A DNA stretch of 10,242 bases from an uncultured Pseudomonadales bacterium (GTDB taxonomy: Bacteria; Pseudomonadota; Gammaproteobacteria; Pseudomonadales; IMCC2047). Both the position numbers and the translations under genes were made by a program. Shown here piece after piece: positions 1 to 8,968 of the stretch. The notes beneath the pieces were generated by a model. The model made no database searches and had not been told where the DNA came from. It saw nothing but the letters and a program-made list of their open reading frames with translations. The stretch's first letter is position 1. Each line of letters begins with the position of its first letter. Where the stretch lies: contig CAMYKE010000017.1 in NCBI GenBank assembly GCA_947258895.1, positions 1 through 10,242 of the forward strand, in the 5' to 3' direction.

Positions 1-2772
1 ATTGCCCACAGTCTCGAGGAGGCGCTGCAGGTGCAGGCGCGACTGGGTTTTCCCTGCATCATCAGGCCGTCCTTTACCATGGGCGGCAGTGGCGGCGGTA
101 TCGCCTACAACCGGGAAGAGTATGTCGAGATCTGCGAGCGCGGGCTGGATCTTTCCCCGACCAGTGAATTACTGATCGACGAATCCCTGATCGGCTGGAA
201 AGAGTACGAAATGGAAGTCGTGCGGGACAAGAATGACAATTGCATCATCGTCTGCTCAATCGAGAACGTCGATCCAATGGGCGTGCATACAGGTGATTCG
301 ATTACCGTGGCCCCGGCACAGACCCTGACCGACAAGGAATACCAGTTGATGCGCAACGCATCGATCGCGGTGTTGCGTGAGATTGGCGTCGAGACCGGCG
401 GCTCCAATGTGCAGTTTGGCATGGATCCGGAGACGGGTCGCCTGGTGGTGATTGAAATGAATCCCCGCGTGTCGAGGTCTTCGGCATTGGCGTCCAAGGC
501 TACCGGTTTCCCGATCGCTAAAGTGGCGGCCAAACTGGCGGTGGGGTTTACCCTCGATGAATTGAAAAACGAGATAACCGGCGGGGCAACCCCGGCTTCT
601 TTTGAGCCAACTATCGACTATGTCGTCACCAAGATTCCCCGCTTTACTTTCGAAAAATTCAGCCAGGCGGAGGATCGACTCACTACCCAGATGAAGTCGG
701 TTGGCGAAGTCATGGCAATTGGCAGGACGTTCCAGGAATCCATGCAGAAGGCCTTGCGCGGGCTCGAAGTTGGCATCCATGGCTTCGATCCGGTGACGGC
801 AAAAGTCGACGCCGGCACGATTGCCCAGGATCTGCGTACTCCCAGCACCGAGCGTATGCGCAGGGTTGCCGATGCATTCCGTATCGGCATGTCCGTAGCC
901 GAGGTGTTTGAGCTGACCGGGATTGACCCGTGGTACCTCGTGCAAATCGAGGATATTGTTGCTGAGGAGCAGGCTCTGGCGGATCAGACATTGGCGACGC
1001 TTGACAGGCAGCGCCTGTGCCGCCTCAAGCGCAAGGGCTTTGCCGACGCGCGGCTCGCTGCTCTGCTGCAAATCGATGAAGGCAGCGTGCGTGCGCATCG
1101 TCACGAGCTGGGCATCCGGCCAGTGTACAAGCGGGTGGACACCTGCGCGGCCGAGTTTGCCTCGCCCACGGCCTATATGTATTCAACCTACGAAGAGGAA
1201 TGCGAGGCGCGTCCCTCGCAACGGAACAAGATTATCGTACTCGGCGGTGGTCCCAATCGCATCGGTCAGGGCATCGAGTTCGATTACTGCTGTGTGCATG
1301 CGGCGCTGGCCATGCGCGAAGACGGTTACGAATCCATCATGGTAAATTGTAATCCTGAAACGGTGTCCACCGACTATGATACCTCGGACCGGCTCTATTT
1401 TGAGCCGGTGACCCTGGAGGACGTGCTCGAGATCATCCATGTGGAACAGCCGACGGGAATCATTGTCCAGTTCGGCGGGCAGACGCCGTTAAATTTGGCG
1501 GAGAGCCTTGAGGCGGCGGGCGCGCCCATTATTGGCACGTCACCGGACGCGATTGACCGGGCCGAAGACCGCGAGCGATTCCAGCAGTTTGTGGAGAAAT
1601 TGCAGCTGCTGCAACCACCCAACGGCACGGTGAGAAGCCTGCAGCAAGCTCTGGAAAAGGCGGCGGAAATCGGCTATCCGCTGGTCGTTCGACCTTCCTA
1701 CGTGCTTGGTGGGCGCGCGATGGAGATCGTCCATTCCGATGAGGATTTGAGCCGCTACATGCAGGAAGCGGTGGCAGTCTCCAACGAGAGTCCGGTGTTG
1801 CTGGATCATTTCCTGAGTTCGGCTATCGAGGTCGATGTCGATGCGGTGTGCGATGGCAAACAGGTGGTGATCGGCGCCATCATGCAGCATATTGAGCAAG
1901 CAGGCGTGCACTCCGGAGACTCCGCCTGTTCCTTGCCGCCTTATAGCCTGGGCGAGGAGGTGATCGCGCGGATCCGCAGCCAGGTCGTTGAGATGGCGCT
2001 GGAACTGGGTGTTGTCGGCCTTATGAACGTACAGCTGGCCGTGCAGGGTGACCAGGTTTTCGTGCTGGAGGTGAATCCACGCGCTTCCCGTACTGTCCCG
2101 TTTGTTTCCAAGTGTATCGGCGTCTCCCTGGCGAAGATTGCCGCGCGCTGCATGGCGGGCAGATCTCTTGAGCAGCAGGGATTTACCAGGGAGATTATCC
2201 CGAAATTCATCAGCGTCAAGGAAGCGGTATTCCCGTTCAATAAATTTCAGGGTGTGGATCCGATCCTGGGGCCGGAGATGAAATCTACCGGTGAAGTGAT
2301 GGGTGTCGGCGACTCCTTCGGCGAAGCGTTTGCCAAGGCCCAGGCAGGCGCAGGCGATCCACTGCCGCGTGGCGGGTTGGCGTTCGTTAGCGTGAGAGAC
2401 GCGGACAAGCAGGACATCGTCGAGGTTGCCAGGCGTCTGGTCGAGCTGGATTTTGACCTGGTGGCCACTCGCGGAACGGCGAAGGTGCTGGGTGACGCGG
2501 GACTAAAGGTCGCGATTGTGAACAAGGTGCTGGAAGGGCGCCCTCACATCGTGGATATGTTGAAGAACGACGAGATTGATTACATTGTGAATACCACTGA
2601 AGGCAAACAGGCGATCGCTGACTCGGCGAGCATTCGACGGTCCGCGCTCCAGAACAAGGTGTGTTATACCACCACCGTGGCCGCGGCAGCGGCGTTTTGT
2701 GAAGCGCTGGCCTTCGGAGAAGAGAAAACAGTGCGCCGTTTACAGGATCTGCACAGGAGTGCTGAGACATGA
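1..2772 (+). CDS. carB: Carbamoyl-phosphate synthase large subunit, 5'-truncated by window edge
   Basis: Large subunit of carbamoyl-phosphate synthetase, which makes carbamoyl phosphate from bicarbonate, ATP and ammonia channelled from the CarA glutaminase, for pyrimidine and arginine synthesis in the cytosol. The frame is open from base 1, where it matches about residue 148 of E. coli CarB, so roughly 147 N-terminal residues are outside; 923 codons remain, and the implied total (~1070) matches the usual ~1073. Visible: first ATP-grasp domain with [14 protein letters not shown] and the metal-binding EMNPR (Glu codon at 454-456, equivalent to E. coli Glu299); oligomerisation domain at about window residues 256-406; second synthetase half starting at [10 protein letters not shown]; second EVNPR site (Glu codon 2068-2070); C-terminal MGS-like allosteric domain from about residue 790, with the NKVLEGRPH and NTT segments. 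The E. coli THGT motif reads TRGT here. The GTG at 31 is internal, not a start. The stop overlaps the greA start. Confidence 0.98.
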   Translation: MAHSLEEALQVQARLGFPCIIRPSFTMGGSGGGIAYNREEYVEICERGLDLSPTSELLIDESLIGWKEYEMEVVRDKNDNCIIVCSIENVDPMGVHTGDSITVAPAQTLTDKEYQLMRNASIAVLREIGVETGGSNVQFGMDPETGRLVVIEMNPRVSRSSALASKATGFPIAKVAAKLAVGFTLDELKNEITGGATPASFEPTIDYVVTKIPRFTFEKFSQAEDRLTTQMKSVGEVMAIGRTFQESMQKALRGLEVGIHGFDPVTAKVDAGTIAQDLRTPSTERMRRVADAFRIGMSVAEVFELTGIDPWYLVQIEDIVAEEQALADQTLATLDRQRLCRLKRKGFADARLAALLQIDEGSVRAHRHELGIRPVYKRVDTCAAEFASPTAYMYSTYEEECEARPSQRNKIIVLGGGPNRIGQGIEFDYCCVHAALAMREDGYESIMVNCNPETVSTDYDTSDRLYFEPVTLEDVLEIIHVEQPTGIIVQFGGQTPLNLAESLEAAGAPIIGTSPDAIDRAEDRERFQQFVEKLQLLQPPNGTVRSLQQALEKAAEIGYPLVVRPSYVLGGRAMEIVHSDEDLSRYMQEAVAVSNESPVLLDHFLSSAIEVDVDAVCDGKQVVIGAIMQHIEQAGVHSGDSACSLPPYSLGEEVIARIRSQVVEMALELGVVGLMNVQLAVQGDQVFVLEVNPRASRTVPFVSKCIGVSLAKIAARCMAGRSLEQQGFTREIIPKFISVKEAVFPFNKFQGVDPILGPEMKSTGEVMGVGDSFGEAFAKAQAGAGDPLPRGGLAFVSVRDADKQDIVEVARRLVELDFDLVATRGTAKVLGDAGLKVAIVNKVLEGRPHIVDMLKNDEIDYIVNTTEGKQAIADSASIRRSALQNKVCYTTTVAAAAAFCEALAFGEEKTVRRLQDLHRSAET
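2755..2759 (+). promoter_or_regulatory. Ribosome-binding site of greA inside the carB 3' end
   Basis: AGGAG lies 9 nt upstream of the greA ATG and within the last codons of carB. It fixes the greA start at 2769 rather than at the second Met (codon 6) and supports coupled translation across the ATGA overlap. Confidence 0.75.
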
Positions 2773-3245
2773 GTAAAGTACCTATGACGGTCGCGGGCGA
2801 GCAGGCCCTGCGCGAAGAGCTGGATCGACTGAAAAGTATCGAACGGCCCCGGATCATCGCTGCCATCGCGGAAGCGCGGGCGCACGGGGACCTGAAGGAG
2901 AACGCCGAATACCATGCAGCTCGCGAAGAGCAGGGCTTCACCGAGGCACGGATACGGGATATCGAGGGAAAACTTTCCGGCGCACATGTTATCGACGTGA
3001 CCCGGATACCCCATACCGGCAGGGTTATTTTTGGCGTGACGGTAGCAGTCGAGAACCTGGATTCAGGTGCCTCCGCGACCTATACGATCGTGGGTGATGA
3101 CGAGGCAGATCTCAAGGCACTAAAAATTTCGGTGTCCTCCCCCATCGCGCGTGCGCTAATCGGCAAGTCCGAGGGCGATGTTGTAATGGTGCGTATCCCT
3201 GACGGCGAGGTGGAATACGAAATCGTCGAGGTCAGGCACGTTTAG
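2769..3245 (+). CDS. greA: Transcription elongation factor GreA
   Basis: GreA binds the secondary channel of RNA polymerase and stimulates cleavage of backtracked RNA, rescuing stalled complexes. The 158-residue length equals E. coli GreA. The N-terminal coiled coil (about residues 8-75) carries the GDLKENAEY tip with acidic residues Asp41 and Glu44 that coordinate the catalytic Mg2+. The C-terminal FKBP-like domain (about 80-158) has the family segments [14 protein letters not shown] and [10 protein letters not shown]. The ATG overlaps the carB stop as ATGA. An AGGAG ribosome-binding site at 2755-2759, 9 nt upstream, supports this start. The overlap suggests cotranscription and translational coupling with carB, an arrangement also found in Pseudomonas. 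No convincing intrinsic terminator follows in the 49 bp before the convergent yhbY, although that stretch is T-rich. Confidence 0.98.
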   Translation: MSKVPMTVAGEQALREELDRLKSIERPRIIAAIAEARAHGDLKENAEYHAAREEQGFTEARIRDIEGKLSGAHVIDVTRIPHTGRVIFGVTVAVENLDSGASATYTIVGDDEADLKALKISVSSPIARALIGKSEGDVVMVRIPDGEVEYEIVEVRHV

Positions 3246-3294
3246 GCGCTTTTTAGTTGTTTTTCCGCAGAATTTATAGCGAAGGCTTGTCGGC

Positions 3295-3618
3295 TCACGC
3301 CTGGCCGCTCAGGTAATAGCGAGCTATATTCGATAACGGAGGCGGGTCTCCTGCGGCTGCTTTGTATAGCAGTGCGATGTTACCGATTGCCTGCACCAGG
3401 TCGCAGTCGAACGATTCGCAGATTGATGAGACCAGCCGTTTTTTCTGCTCCCGATCTGCTGCGTTGACCTTGATTTTGATTAATTCGTGATCGTTTAGTG
3501 CCCGGCCGATTTCTTGCTGAACGCCAGCGGAGAGCCCCGCATCGCCGATGATTACCACGGGTTTAAGTTTATGGCCAATACGGCGGAATTCCTTGATTTT
3601 CTCACTGCTTAGCGACAT
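3295..3618 (-). CDS. yhbY: YhbY-family CRM-domain RNA-binding protein (50S-associated)
   Basis: A 107-residue single-domain CRM protein; E. coli YhbY is 97 residues and associates with pre-50S particles, so a role in large-subunit assembly is expected from family knowledge. The fold's marker segments are present: HKLKPVVIIG, the RNA-binding GxxG loop (GDAG in IIGDAGLS, about residues 24-30), and NDHELIKIKV. The C-terminus past about residue 90 is slightly longer than in E. coli and not conserved. It is the only minus-strand gene here, convergent with greA and divergent from rlmE, the same arrangement as the greA-yhbY-rlmE neighbourhood of E. coli. The start ATG (complement of 3616-3618) has an AGGT-type ribosome-binding site upstream and a good sigma70-like promoter in the divergent gap. 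Confidence 0.95.
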   Translation of the reverse strand: MSLSSEKIKEFRRIGHKLKPVVIIGDAGLSAGVQQEIGRALNDHELIKIKVNAADREQKKRLVSSICESFDCDLVQAIGNIALLYKAAAGDPPPLSNIARYYLSGQA

Positions 3619-3658
3619 GTTAGGCTACCTGTAATATGAACCCCGTTGTGGGGCGGGG

Positions 3659-3688
3659 ATTATAGTCCCGGCCGGCCCGGGTCGGCAA
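3659..3688 (-). promoter_or_regulatory. Probable sigma70 promoter for yhbY
   Basis: Reading the minus strand, TTGCCG (complement of 3683-3688) is followed after 18 nt by a perfect TATAAT (complement of 3659-3664). Transcription would start near 3652, giving a leader of about 34 nt before the yhbY ATG. The -10 match is perfect and the -35 is 4/6. The call is by eye only. Confidence 0.5.
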
Positions 3689-3715
3689 CATTCATTCAGT
3701 CACGCTGTAAGTTCC

Positions 3716-4336
3716 ATGAGTAGAAGTAAAAGTAGCGGCCGGTGGTTGCAAGAGCACTTTAATGACGCGTATGTAAAGCGTTCGCGGCAGGACGGATATC
3801 GTTCGCGTGCGAGTTATAAACTATTGGAAATACAGGAGAAAGACCGAATTTTTAAACCCGGCATTCGGGTGCTCGACCTGGGTGCGGCACCGGGTGGATG
3901 GTCACAGGTCGCCGTCAAACTGGTCAGCCCCGGCGGCCTGGTGATCGCGTCCGATATTCTGCTCATGGACCCAATCGAATCCGTGAACTTTATTCAGGGG
4001 GACTTCACCGAAAAAGGAGTATATGATCAGATCATAGCGGCATTGGGTAATCAGCCCCTGGATCTTGTAATTTCAGACTTGGCCCCAAATATGAGTGGTA
4101 TCAGTGAAGTGGACAATCCCCGCGCCATGTATTTGACCGAGTTGGCGCTGGAATTGTCCGTGGAGTCCCTTGGTGCCGGTGGTTCGCTGTTGATGAAAGT
4201 TTTCCAGGGCGCCGGTTTTGAGGAATTATTAAATTCTGCGCGGTCAAATTTCAAGAAGGTGCAAATGCGTAAACCTTCTGCATCACGGGCCCGATCCAGG
4301 GAGCAATACCTGTTGGCGAGCGACTTTCGCGGCTAG
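3716..4336 (+). CDS. rlmE: 23S rRNA 2'-O-methyltransferase RlmE (FtsJ/RrmJ)
   Basis: SAM-dependent methyltransferase that 2'-O-methylates U2552 in the A-loop of 23S rRNA during 50S assembly. At 206 residues it is about the E. coli length (209). The SAM-binding motif I reads [11 protein letters not shown] (residues 54-64), followed by acidic SD at 79-80 and QGDF at 94-97. The catalytic K-D-K-E tetrad is complete: Lys35 (RASYKL), Asp121 (SDLAPNMSG), Lys161 (MKVFQG) and Glu196 (RSREQY). The ATG at 3716 aligns with the family N-terminus (SxRWLQEHF), though no clear Shine-Dalgarno sequence precedes it. ftsH follows 93 bp downstream, as in E. coli, where the pair is heat-shock induced. I found no clear sigma32 promoter upstream. 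Confidence 0.97.
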   Translation: MSRSKSSGRWLQEHFNDAYVKRSRQDGYRSRASYKLLEIQEKDRIFKPGIRVLDLGAAPGGWSQVAVKLVSPGGLVIASDILLMDPIESVNFIQGDFTEKGVYDQIIAALGNQPLDLVISDLAPNMSGISEVDNPRAMYLTELALELSVESLGAGGSLLMKVFQGAGFEELLNSARSNFKKVQMRKPSASRARSREQYLLASDFRG

Positions 4337-4338
4337 CC

Positions 4339-4383
4339 TATACGTATCACCCGAAAGATCTGCTTGCGCTGTCGGTACGTATA
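4339..4383 (+). repeat. Perfect 8-bp inverted repeat between rlmE and ftsH
   Basis: TATACGTA at 4339-4346 and TACGTATA at 4376-4383 are exact inverted copies separated by 29 nt. Each contains the self-complementary TACGTA. A second small hairpin (AGGTG 4388-4392 / CACCT 4402-4406) follows before the ftsH ribosome-binding site. This could be an mRNA structure or a protein-binding site; no T-tract follows, so it is not an intrinsic terminator. Confidence 0.5.
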
Positions 4384-4417
4384 TGGAAGGTGTGGACGGA
4401 TCACCTAATTAATCGAT

Positions 4418-4422
4418 GAGGA
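4418..4422 (+). promoter_or_regulatory. Ribosome-binding site that supports a TTG start for ftsH
   Basis: GAGGA ends 7 nt before the TTG at 4430 but 16 nt before the in-frame ATG at 4439. Spacing therefore favours TTG. The resulting N-terminus MNDMAKN parallels the MSDMAKN extension annotated for some E. coli FtsH entries. Confidence 0.6.
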
Positions 4423-4429
4423 TACTGCC

Positions 4430-6361
4430 TTGAATGATATGGCAAAAAACTTGGTTCTGTGGCTGGTTATAGCGGCTGTCCTGTTGACGGTGTTTAACAA
4501 TTTCAACGTAGAACCGGAGCAACAGCAGCTTAATTACTCGGATTTCGTAAGCCAGGTACAGAGTGATCAAATCAGTCAGGTGACCATTGACGGGTACGTA
4601 ATATCCGGGCTACGCCGTGATGGCAGCAATTTCAAGACGATACGCCCCGCGCTGCAAGACCCGAAACTGATCGATGATTTGCTCGAACATCGCGTGGAAG
4701 TGGTCGGTAAGCAGCCGGAGCAGCAGAGTATCTGGACCCAGTTGCTGGTGGCAGCATTCCCGATCTTGGTAATACTTGCCGTGTTCATGTTTTTCATGCG
4801 CCAGATGCAAGGTGGCGGAAGCGGTGGCAAGGGACCCATGGCGTTCGGCAAGAGCAAGGCCAGGTTGCTCGGTGAAGATCAGGTGAAGACCACGTTCGCG
4901 GACGTTGCCGGCGTCGAAGAGGCGAAGGAAGAAGTACAGGAGCTGGTCGAGTTTCTGCGTGAGCCGGGCAAATTTCAGCGCCTGGGTGGTCATATTCCCC
5001 GCGGCGTCCTGCTCGTCGGTCAACCCGGTACAGGTAAAACCCTGCTGGCCAAGGCGATTGCCGGAGAGGCGAAGGTGCCCTTCTTTACGATCTCGGGCTC
5101 CGACTTCGTCGAAATGTTTGTCGGCGTGGGTGCCAGCCGGGTTAGAGATATGTTCGACCAGGCCAAGAAACACGCACCCTGCATCATTTTCATCGACGAA
5201 ATCGATGCGGTCGGGCGGCACCGTGGCGCCGGTCTGGGTGGCGGACATGACGAACGTGAGCAGACTCTCAACCAGTTGTTGGTTGAAATGGACGGTTTTG
5301 AGGGCAAGGAAGGCGTTATTGTTATCGCTGCAACAAACCGGCCCGATGTGCTGGATCCCGCACTTTTGCGGCCCGGGCGCTTTGACCGCCAGGTTGTAGT
5401 CGGCTTGCCCGATATTCGGGGTCGCGAGCAGATCCTTAAAGTTCACATGCGTAAGGTGCCCATCGCAGAGGACGTAAAGGCGAGTTTGATCGCGCGGGGT
5501 ACCCCCGGTTTTTCCGGCGCGGATTTGGCCAACCTCGTCAACGAGGCATCGTTGTTTGCTGCCCGCGCGAATCGAAGGACGGTGACGATGCAGCAGTTCG
5601 AGCTTGCCAAAGACAAGATCATGATGGGAGCGGAGCGGCGCTCCATGGTGATGTCCGAGAACGAAAAACGCAATACCGCCTATCACGAGTCGGGTCACGC
5701 GATCGTGGGGCGCATTGTTCCCGAGCATGACCCGGTGTACAAGGTAAGCATCATCCCGCGGGGGCGAGCACTGGGTGTAACCATGTTCCTGCCCGAGGAA
5801 GACCGCTACAGCCACAGCAAGCGGTCTCTGATCAGCCAGGTGTGCAGCTTATTTGGTGGCCGTATCGCCGAGGAAATGATTCTCGGTCCAAACGGTGTCA
5901 CCACCGGCGCGTCGAACGACATTCAGCGTGCTACTGCCATGGTGCGTAACATGGTGACCAAGTGGGGACTGTCGGAGAAAATGGGCCCGCTGATGTACGA
6001 GGAAGATGAAGGCGAAGTATTTTTGGGACGTTCCGCGGCGTCTACGCAAAGCCATGTGTCGGCAGAGACCAAGCGCCAGATCGATGTAGAAGTACGCAGC
6101 ATCATCGACTCCTGTTACAGCGACGCCAAGAAGATCCTCGAGGAAAATATCGACAAGTTGCACCTGATGGCCGAAGCCCTGATACAGTATGAGACCATTG
6201 ATGCGGATCAGATCGAGGACATCATGGCCGGCAAGAAACCGCGTCCGCCCAAGGACACCGGTGGCGGAACGGGAGCAGAAACCGGTTCGGAGGAAACAAC
6301 GCAGTCCGGCAAGGCCGACGCTGCCGGTGATCCCCTGACGCGTCCTGCGGAGGAGCACTAA
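4430..6361 (+). CDS. ftsH: ATP-dependent zinc metalloprotease FtsH
   Basis: Membrane-anchored AAA+ protease, a hexamer that degrades misfolded membrane proteins and regulators such as LpxC and sigma32 in E. coli. The 643 residues match the usual length. Order: TM1 about residues 8-25, periplasmic domain 26-102, TM2 about 104-123, AAA+ domain with Walker A GQPGTGKT (197-204), pore motif FVGVG, Walker B with Asp256-Glu257, and the second region of homology ending in RPGRFDR. The protease domain has zinc motif HESGH (419-423) and third ligand Asp497 (TTGASND). The C-terminal tail from about 605 is Gly/Glu/Thr-rich and probably disordered. Walker A has Gln where E. coli has Pro (GPPGTGKT). The start is TTG at 4430 by ribosome-binding-site spacing; ATG at 4439 is the alternative. 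folP begins 21 bp after the stop. Confidence 0.98.
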   Translation: MNDMAKNLVLWLVIAAVLLTVFNNFNVEPEQQQLNYSDFVSQVQSDQISQVTIDGYVISGLRRDGSNFKTIRPALQDPKLIDDLLEHRVEVVGKQPEQQSIWTQLLVAAFPILVILAVFMFFMRQMQGGGSGGKGPMAFGKSKARLLGEDQVKTTFADVAGVEEAKEEVQELVEFLREPGKFQRLGGHIPRGVLLVGQPGTGKTLLAKAIAGEAKVPFFTISGSDFVEMFVGVGASRVRDMFDQAKKHAPCIIFIDEIDAVGRHRGAGLGGGHDEREQTLNQLLVEMDGFEGKEGVIVIAATNRPDVLDPALLRPGRFDRQVVVGLPDIRGREQILKVHMRKVPIAEDVKASLIARGTPGFSGADLANLVNEASLFAARANRRTVTMQQFELAKDKIMMGAERRSMVMSENEKRNTAYHESGHAIVGRIVPEHDPVYKVSIIPRGRALGVTMFLPEEDRYSHSKRSLISQVCSLFGGRIAEEMILGPNGVTTGASNDIQRATAMVRNMVTKWGLSEKMGPLMYEEDEGEVFLGRSAASTQSHVSAETKRQIDVEVRSIIDSCYSDAKKILEENIDKLHLMAEALIQYETIDADQIEDIMAGKKPRPPKDTGGGTGAETGSEETTQSGKADAAGDPLTRPAEEH

Positions 6362-6382
6362 CCGCTAATCCGTGCTGCCTAT

Positions 6383-7240
6383 ATGACGGAATCCCAGTTT
6401 CCCGCGCAATTGGATTGCGCGGGGAAAATCCTGGACCTCGCTCAGCCAAACATCATGGGGGTGCTTAACGTCACCCCCGATTCATTTTCTGACGGCGCAC
6501 AGTATTATCGTGGAGGGACGTTGGATATCGGTGTGGCGCTGGCGCGTGCCGAACAGATGGTTGCGGATGGAGCGGCGATCATTGATGTCGGGGGCGAGTC
6601 TACTCGCCCGGGTGCCGAGCCGGTTACGGAGCAGCAGGAGATTGACCGCGTCGCGCCGGTGATCGACGCCCTGAGCGCGCGAATCCCCGCCGTGATCTCG
6701 GTTGACACCAGTAATCCTGGCGTGATGAGGGCCGCTGTGGCCGCTGGAGCAGGGCTGGTGAATGATGTGCGGGCACTGTCGAAGGACCTTGCGCTGGAGA
6801 CGCTGGTGCAGCTGGAGGTGCCGGTTTGCCTGATGCATATGCAAGGCCAGCCCGGAACCATGCAATTGGCGCCGGGATATGAAAACGTGGTAGCGGAAGT
6901 TCATGATTTTTTGCAGGCGCGTGTGCGTACGTGCGTCAGGGCGGGGATTCCACAGCATAAAATCATCGTCGATCCCGGGTTTGGCTTTGGTAAGACTTTA
7001 CAACATAACCTGGAATTACTTAAAGGTCTGGCTGCTTTCAAGCATCTGGGCATTGCCGTGGCTGTGGGCATCTCACGCAAATCCATGCTGGGCCAGTTAA
7101 CGGGGCGCGGAGTGAATGATCGCCTCTATGCCGGTCTGGCGGCCGCGACGGTTGCGATTCTAAACGGAGCGAGGATAATACGTTGCCATGACGTTGCTGA
7201 AACTCTGGATGCGGTTAAGGTCGCCGCGGCCGTAGTATAG
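6383..7240 (+). CDS. folP: Dihydropteroate synthase
   Basis: Condenses 6-hydroxymethyl-dihydropterin pyrophosphate with p-aminobenzoate to dihydropteroate in folate synthesis; it is the sulfonamide target. A TIM-barrel protein of 285 residues, the usual size. Signatures in order: MGVLNVTPDSFSDG (25-38, with Asn29 for metal/pyrophosphate), DVGGESTRPGA (68-78), VDTSNP with Asp108, ND at 127-128, DPGFGFGK (197-204), the pABA/pterin Lys in GISRKS (Lys233), and R-C-H at 267-269. All expected catalytic and ligand residues are present, and the TRPG loop looks wild type, so nothing suggests sul-type resistance. No Shine-Dalgarno sequence is close to the ATG; translation may depend on coupling with ftsH, 21 bp upstream. 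The ftsH-folP-glmM order is conserved in E. coli. Confidence 0.98.
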   Translation: MTESQFPAQLDCAGKILDLAQPNIMGVLNVTPDSFSDGAQYYRGGTLDIGVALARAEQMVADGAAIIDVGGESTRPGAEPVTEQQEIDRVAPVIDALSARIPAVISVDTSNPGVMRAAVAAGAGLVNDVRALSKDLALETLVQLEVPVCLMHMQGQPGTMQLAPGYENVVAEVHDFLQARVRTCVRAGIPQHKIIVDPGFGFGKTLQHNLELLKGLAAFKHLGIAVAVGISRKSMLGQLTGRGVNDRLYAGLAAATVAILNGARIIRCHDVAETLDAVKVAAAVV

Positions 7241-7328
7241 AGGCCGCATCTCAATCTGAGCAGTGTTCAATCCGGCGAGCAGGTAGTCGCCTAGCGATTG
7301 CTGATAATTAAGTTAAAATCTATCCATT

Positions 7329-8666
7329 ATGAATAAAAAATACTTTGGAACCGACGGGATTCGCGGCTGTGTAGGGGAGCACCCGATCACTGCAGAATTT
7401 ATGCTAAAACTTGGTTGGGCAGCGGGTAAGGTATTTGCTGAGCAGGGCGCCAGCAGGATTTTGATCGGCAAGGATACTCGGATCTCGGGCTACATGTTTG
7501 AGTCAGCGCTTGAGGCGGGTATTATTTCGGCGGGTGTGAGTGTGAGCTTGCTGGGGCCAATGCGAACTCCCGCCATCGCCTATCTGACGCGGACTTTCCA
7601 CGCGCAGGCCGGCATCGTGATCAGCGCTTCCCACAATCCCTTTCAGGACAACGGTATCAAGTTTTTCTCCGGTGCGGGAACGAAGCTGCCCGATGAGACC
7701 GAGCTGGCAATCGAGGAGAAGCTGGACGCGGCCATGTTTACAGAACCTTCCAGCATGCTCGGCAAGGCATCTCGCGTGGAAGACGCGGCGGGTCGCTACA
7801 TCGAATTCTGTAAGAGCACCGCGCTGACCGGGCTCGATTTGTCGGGCCTCAAAATTGCTATCGATTGCGCTAATGGCGCCACGTACCATGTGGCTCCGAA
7901 CGTATTTACCGAACTGGGCGCGAAAATCCATGCGATTGGCGTAGTCCCCGATGGGCTTAATATCAATGAAGGTTGCGGTGCCACCAACCCTGACGCGCTT
8001 TGCCGAGCTGTGAGGGAGCTAAATTTTGATCTGGGTATCGCCCTGGACGGAGACGGCGACCGTGTGCAAATGGTTGATCGGCATGGCGAGTTGGTAGATG
8101 GTGATGAGCTCGTTTACATTATTGCCAAGCATAAGCAAGCGGTGAATCGCTTGAGCGGTGGAGTGGTCGGGACTTTAATGAGTAACCTGGGCATGGAAAT
8201 CGCGCTGGGTGAGCTGGAGATTCCTTTTGAACGAGCCAACGTCGGGGATCGCTATGTGCTGGAACTGATGCAACAGCGAGATTGGTCTTTGGGCGGAGAA
8301 TCTTCAGGCCATATCATTTGCCTGGATAAGACCACTACCGGGGATGGTATCGTCGGCGCTGTTCAGGTGTTGGGTGCGATAGCGGCCTCCGGCAAGGAGT
8401 TGCATGAACTCAAGCGTGGAATGGTAAAAATGCCTCAGACCATGCTTAATGTGCGCTTGCGGCAACACAGCGATCCTTCCGAAAGCCCCCGAGTGCAAAA
8501 GGCAATTGCCGATGTTGAGGACAAATTGGGGGGTCGAGGCCGGGTGTTGCTGCGGCTCTCCGGAACAGAGCCGGTCGCGCGGGTAATGATTGAGGGTGAA
8601 GACGCAAATTTGGTCAAACGTTTAACGCAGGAACTGGCTGACGAGGTGCAGAAAGCCGTCGGTTAG
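7329..8666 (+). CDS. glmM: Phosphoglucosamine mutase
   Basis: Interconverts glucosamine-6-phosphate and glucosamine-1-phosphate on the route to UDP-GlcNAc for peptidoglycan and lipopolysaccharide. The 445-residue length equals E. coli GlmM. The N-terminal YFGTDGIRG is typical. The active-site phosphoserine is Ser101 in ISASHNP, the Mg2+ loop is DGDGDR (Asp240, 242, 244), the sugar-binding loop is GGESSGH, and the C-terminal phosphate-binding loop is [12 protein letters not shown]. No motif is missing. The ATG at 7329 is the only start that gives the family N-terminus, but no Shine-Dalgarno sequence precedes it; the 88-bp gap after folP is A/T-rich near the start. It probably continues the ftsH-folP transcript, with a possible extra promoter close to the start. 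Confidence 0.98.
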   Translation: MNKKYFGTDGIRGCVGEHPITAEFMLKLGWAAGKVFAEQGASRILIGKDTRISGYMFESALEAGIISAGVSVSLLGPMRTPAIAYLTRTFHAQAGIVISASHNPFQDNGIKFFSGAGTKLPDETELAIEEKLDAAMFTEPSSMLGKASRVEDAAGRYIEFCKSTALTGLDLSGLKIAIDCANGATYHVAPNVFTELGAKIHAIGVVPDGLNINEGCGATNPDALCRAVRELNFDLGIALDGDGDRVQMVDRHGELVDGDELVYIIAKHKQAVNRLSGGVVGTLMSNLGMEIALGELEIPFERANVGDRYVLELMQQRDWSLGGESSGHIICLDKTTTGDGIVGAVQVLGAIAASGKELHELKRGMVKMPQTMLNVRLRQHSDPSESPRVQKAIADVEDKLGGRGRVLLRLSGTEPVARVMIEGEDANLVKRLTQELADEVQKAVG

Positions 8667-8968
8667 CAAGCGAGTTGAAAGCTCTCGGGGCACCCGGCTA
8701 TTAACCTGTTAGACCCGTAAATCCCATCTTGTAAGTTAGAGGCAACTCGGCTAGTATTGGCGCCCTTCTAAAAGGGCACCCATGCCGCGGGTCGGTGCGC
8801 ACTGCTATCCGGCCCCGCCGATTCCGGGTGATGGCGGTTGGAAATACGGCGGCATCGAAGTTGACATAATACGTTTATGAAAGACTTCTTCGGCATGTGA
8901 AAGGGTCGGTGCCGCGAATCTTTAGACAGCGAGCAGGTTCGAGCAGGTGCTCGCAGCAGGTTAATTGA
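8667..8968. other. 302-bp gene-free gap between glmM and secG (tpiA absent)
   Basis: No open frame here resembles a protein, and the gap is too short for triosephosphate isomerase, which occupies this position in Pseudomonas. It holds a perfect 6-bp hairpin without T-tract (8762-8767 / 8772-8777, loop CTAA), a 10-nt direct repeat GGGTCGGTGC (8789-8798 and 8903-8912), a 7-bp stem (GCGAGCA 8929-8935 / TGCTCGC 8948-8954), and two copies of GAGCAGGT (8931-8938, 8941-8948) just before secG. A candidate promoter is listed separately. Most likely it is the secG leader. Confidence 0.6.
8729..8757 (+). promoter_or_regulatory. Candidate sigma70 promoter for secG
   Basis: TTGTAA (8729-8734) and TAGTAT (8752-8757) are separated by 17 nt; each matches the consensus at 4 of 6 positions. 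It would give a structured leader of about 200 nt before secG. Such matches are common by chance, so this is tentative. Confidence 0.3.

Noticed and set aside
256..1104. Long antisense open frame opposite carB
   Set aside because: It is a shadow of the conserved carB reading frame in GC-rich DNA; its translation matches no family I know and shows no start signals.
3246..3294. Bidirectional terminator between greA and yhbY
   Set aside because: T-runs are present, but I could not find a GC-rich stem placed before them on either strand.
3636..3660. Sigma32-type promoter for rlmE-ftsH
   Set aside because: CCCC-rich sequence is present but there is no CTTGAA-like -35 at the right distance on the plus strand.
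4610..5815. 401-codon antisense open frame opposite ftsH
   Set aside because: The sense strand encodes every FtsH motif; the antisense product is low-quality and its extent follows ftsH codon bias.
8861..8866. Perfect TTGACA as a -35 box for secG
   Set aside because: The sequences 16-18 nt downstream do not resemble a -10 hexamer, so it is not supported as a promoter.
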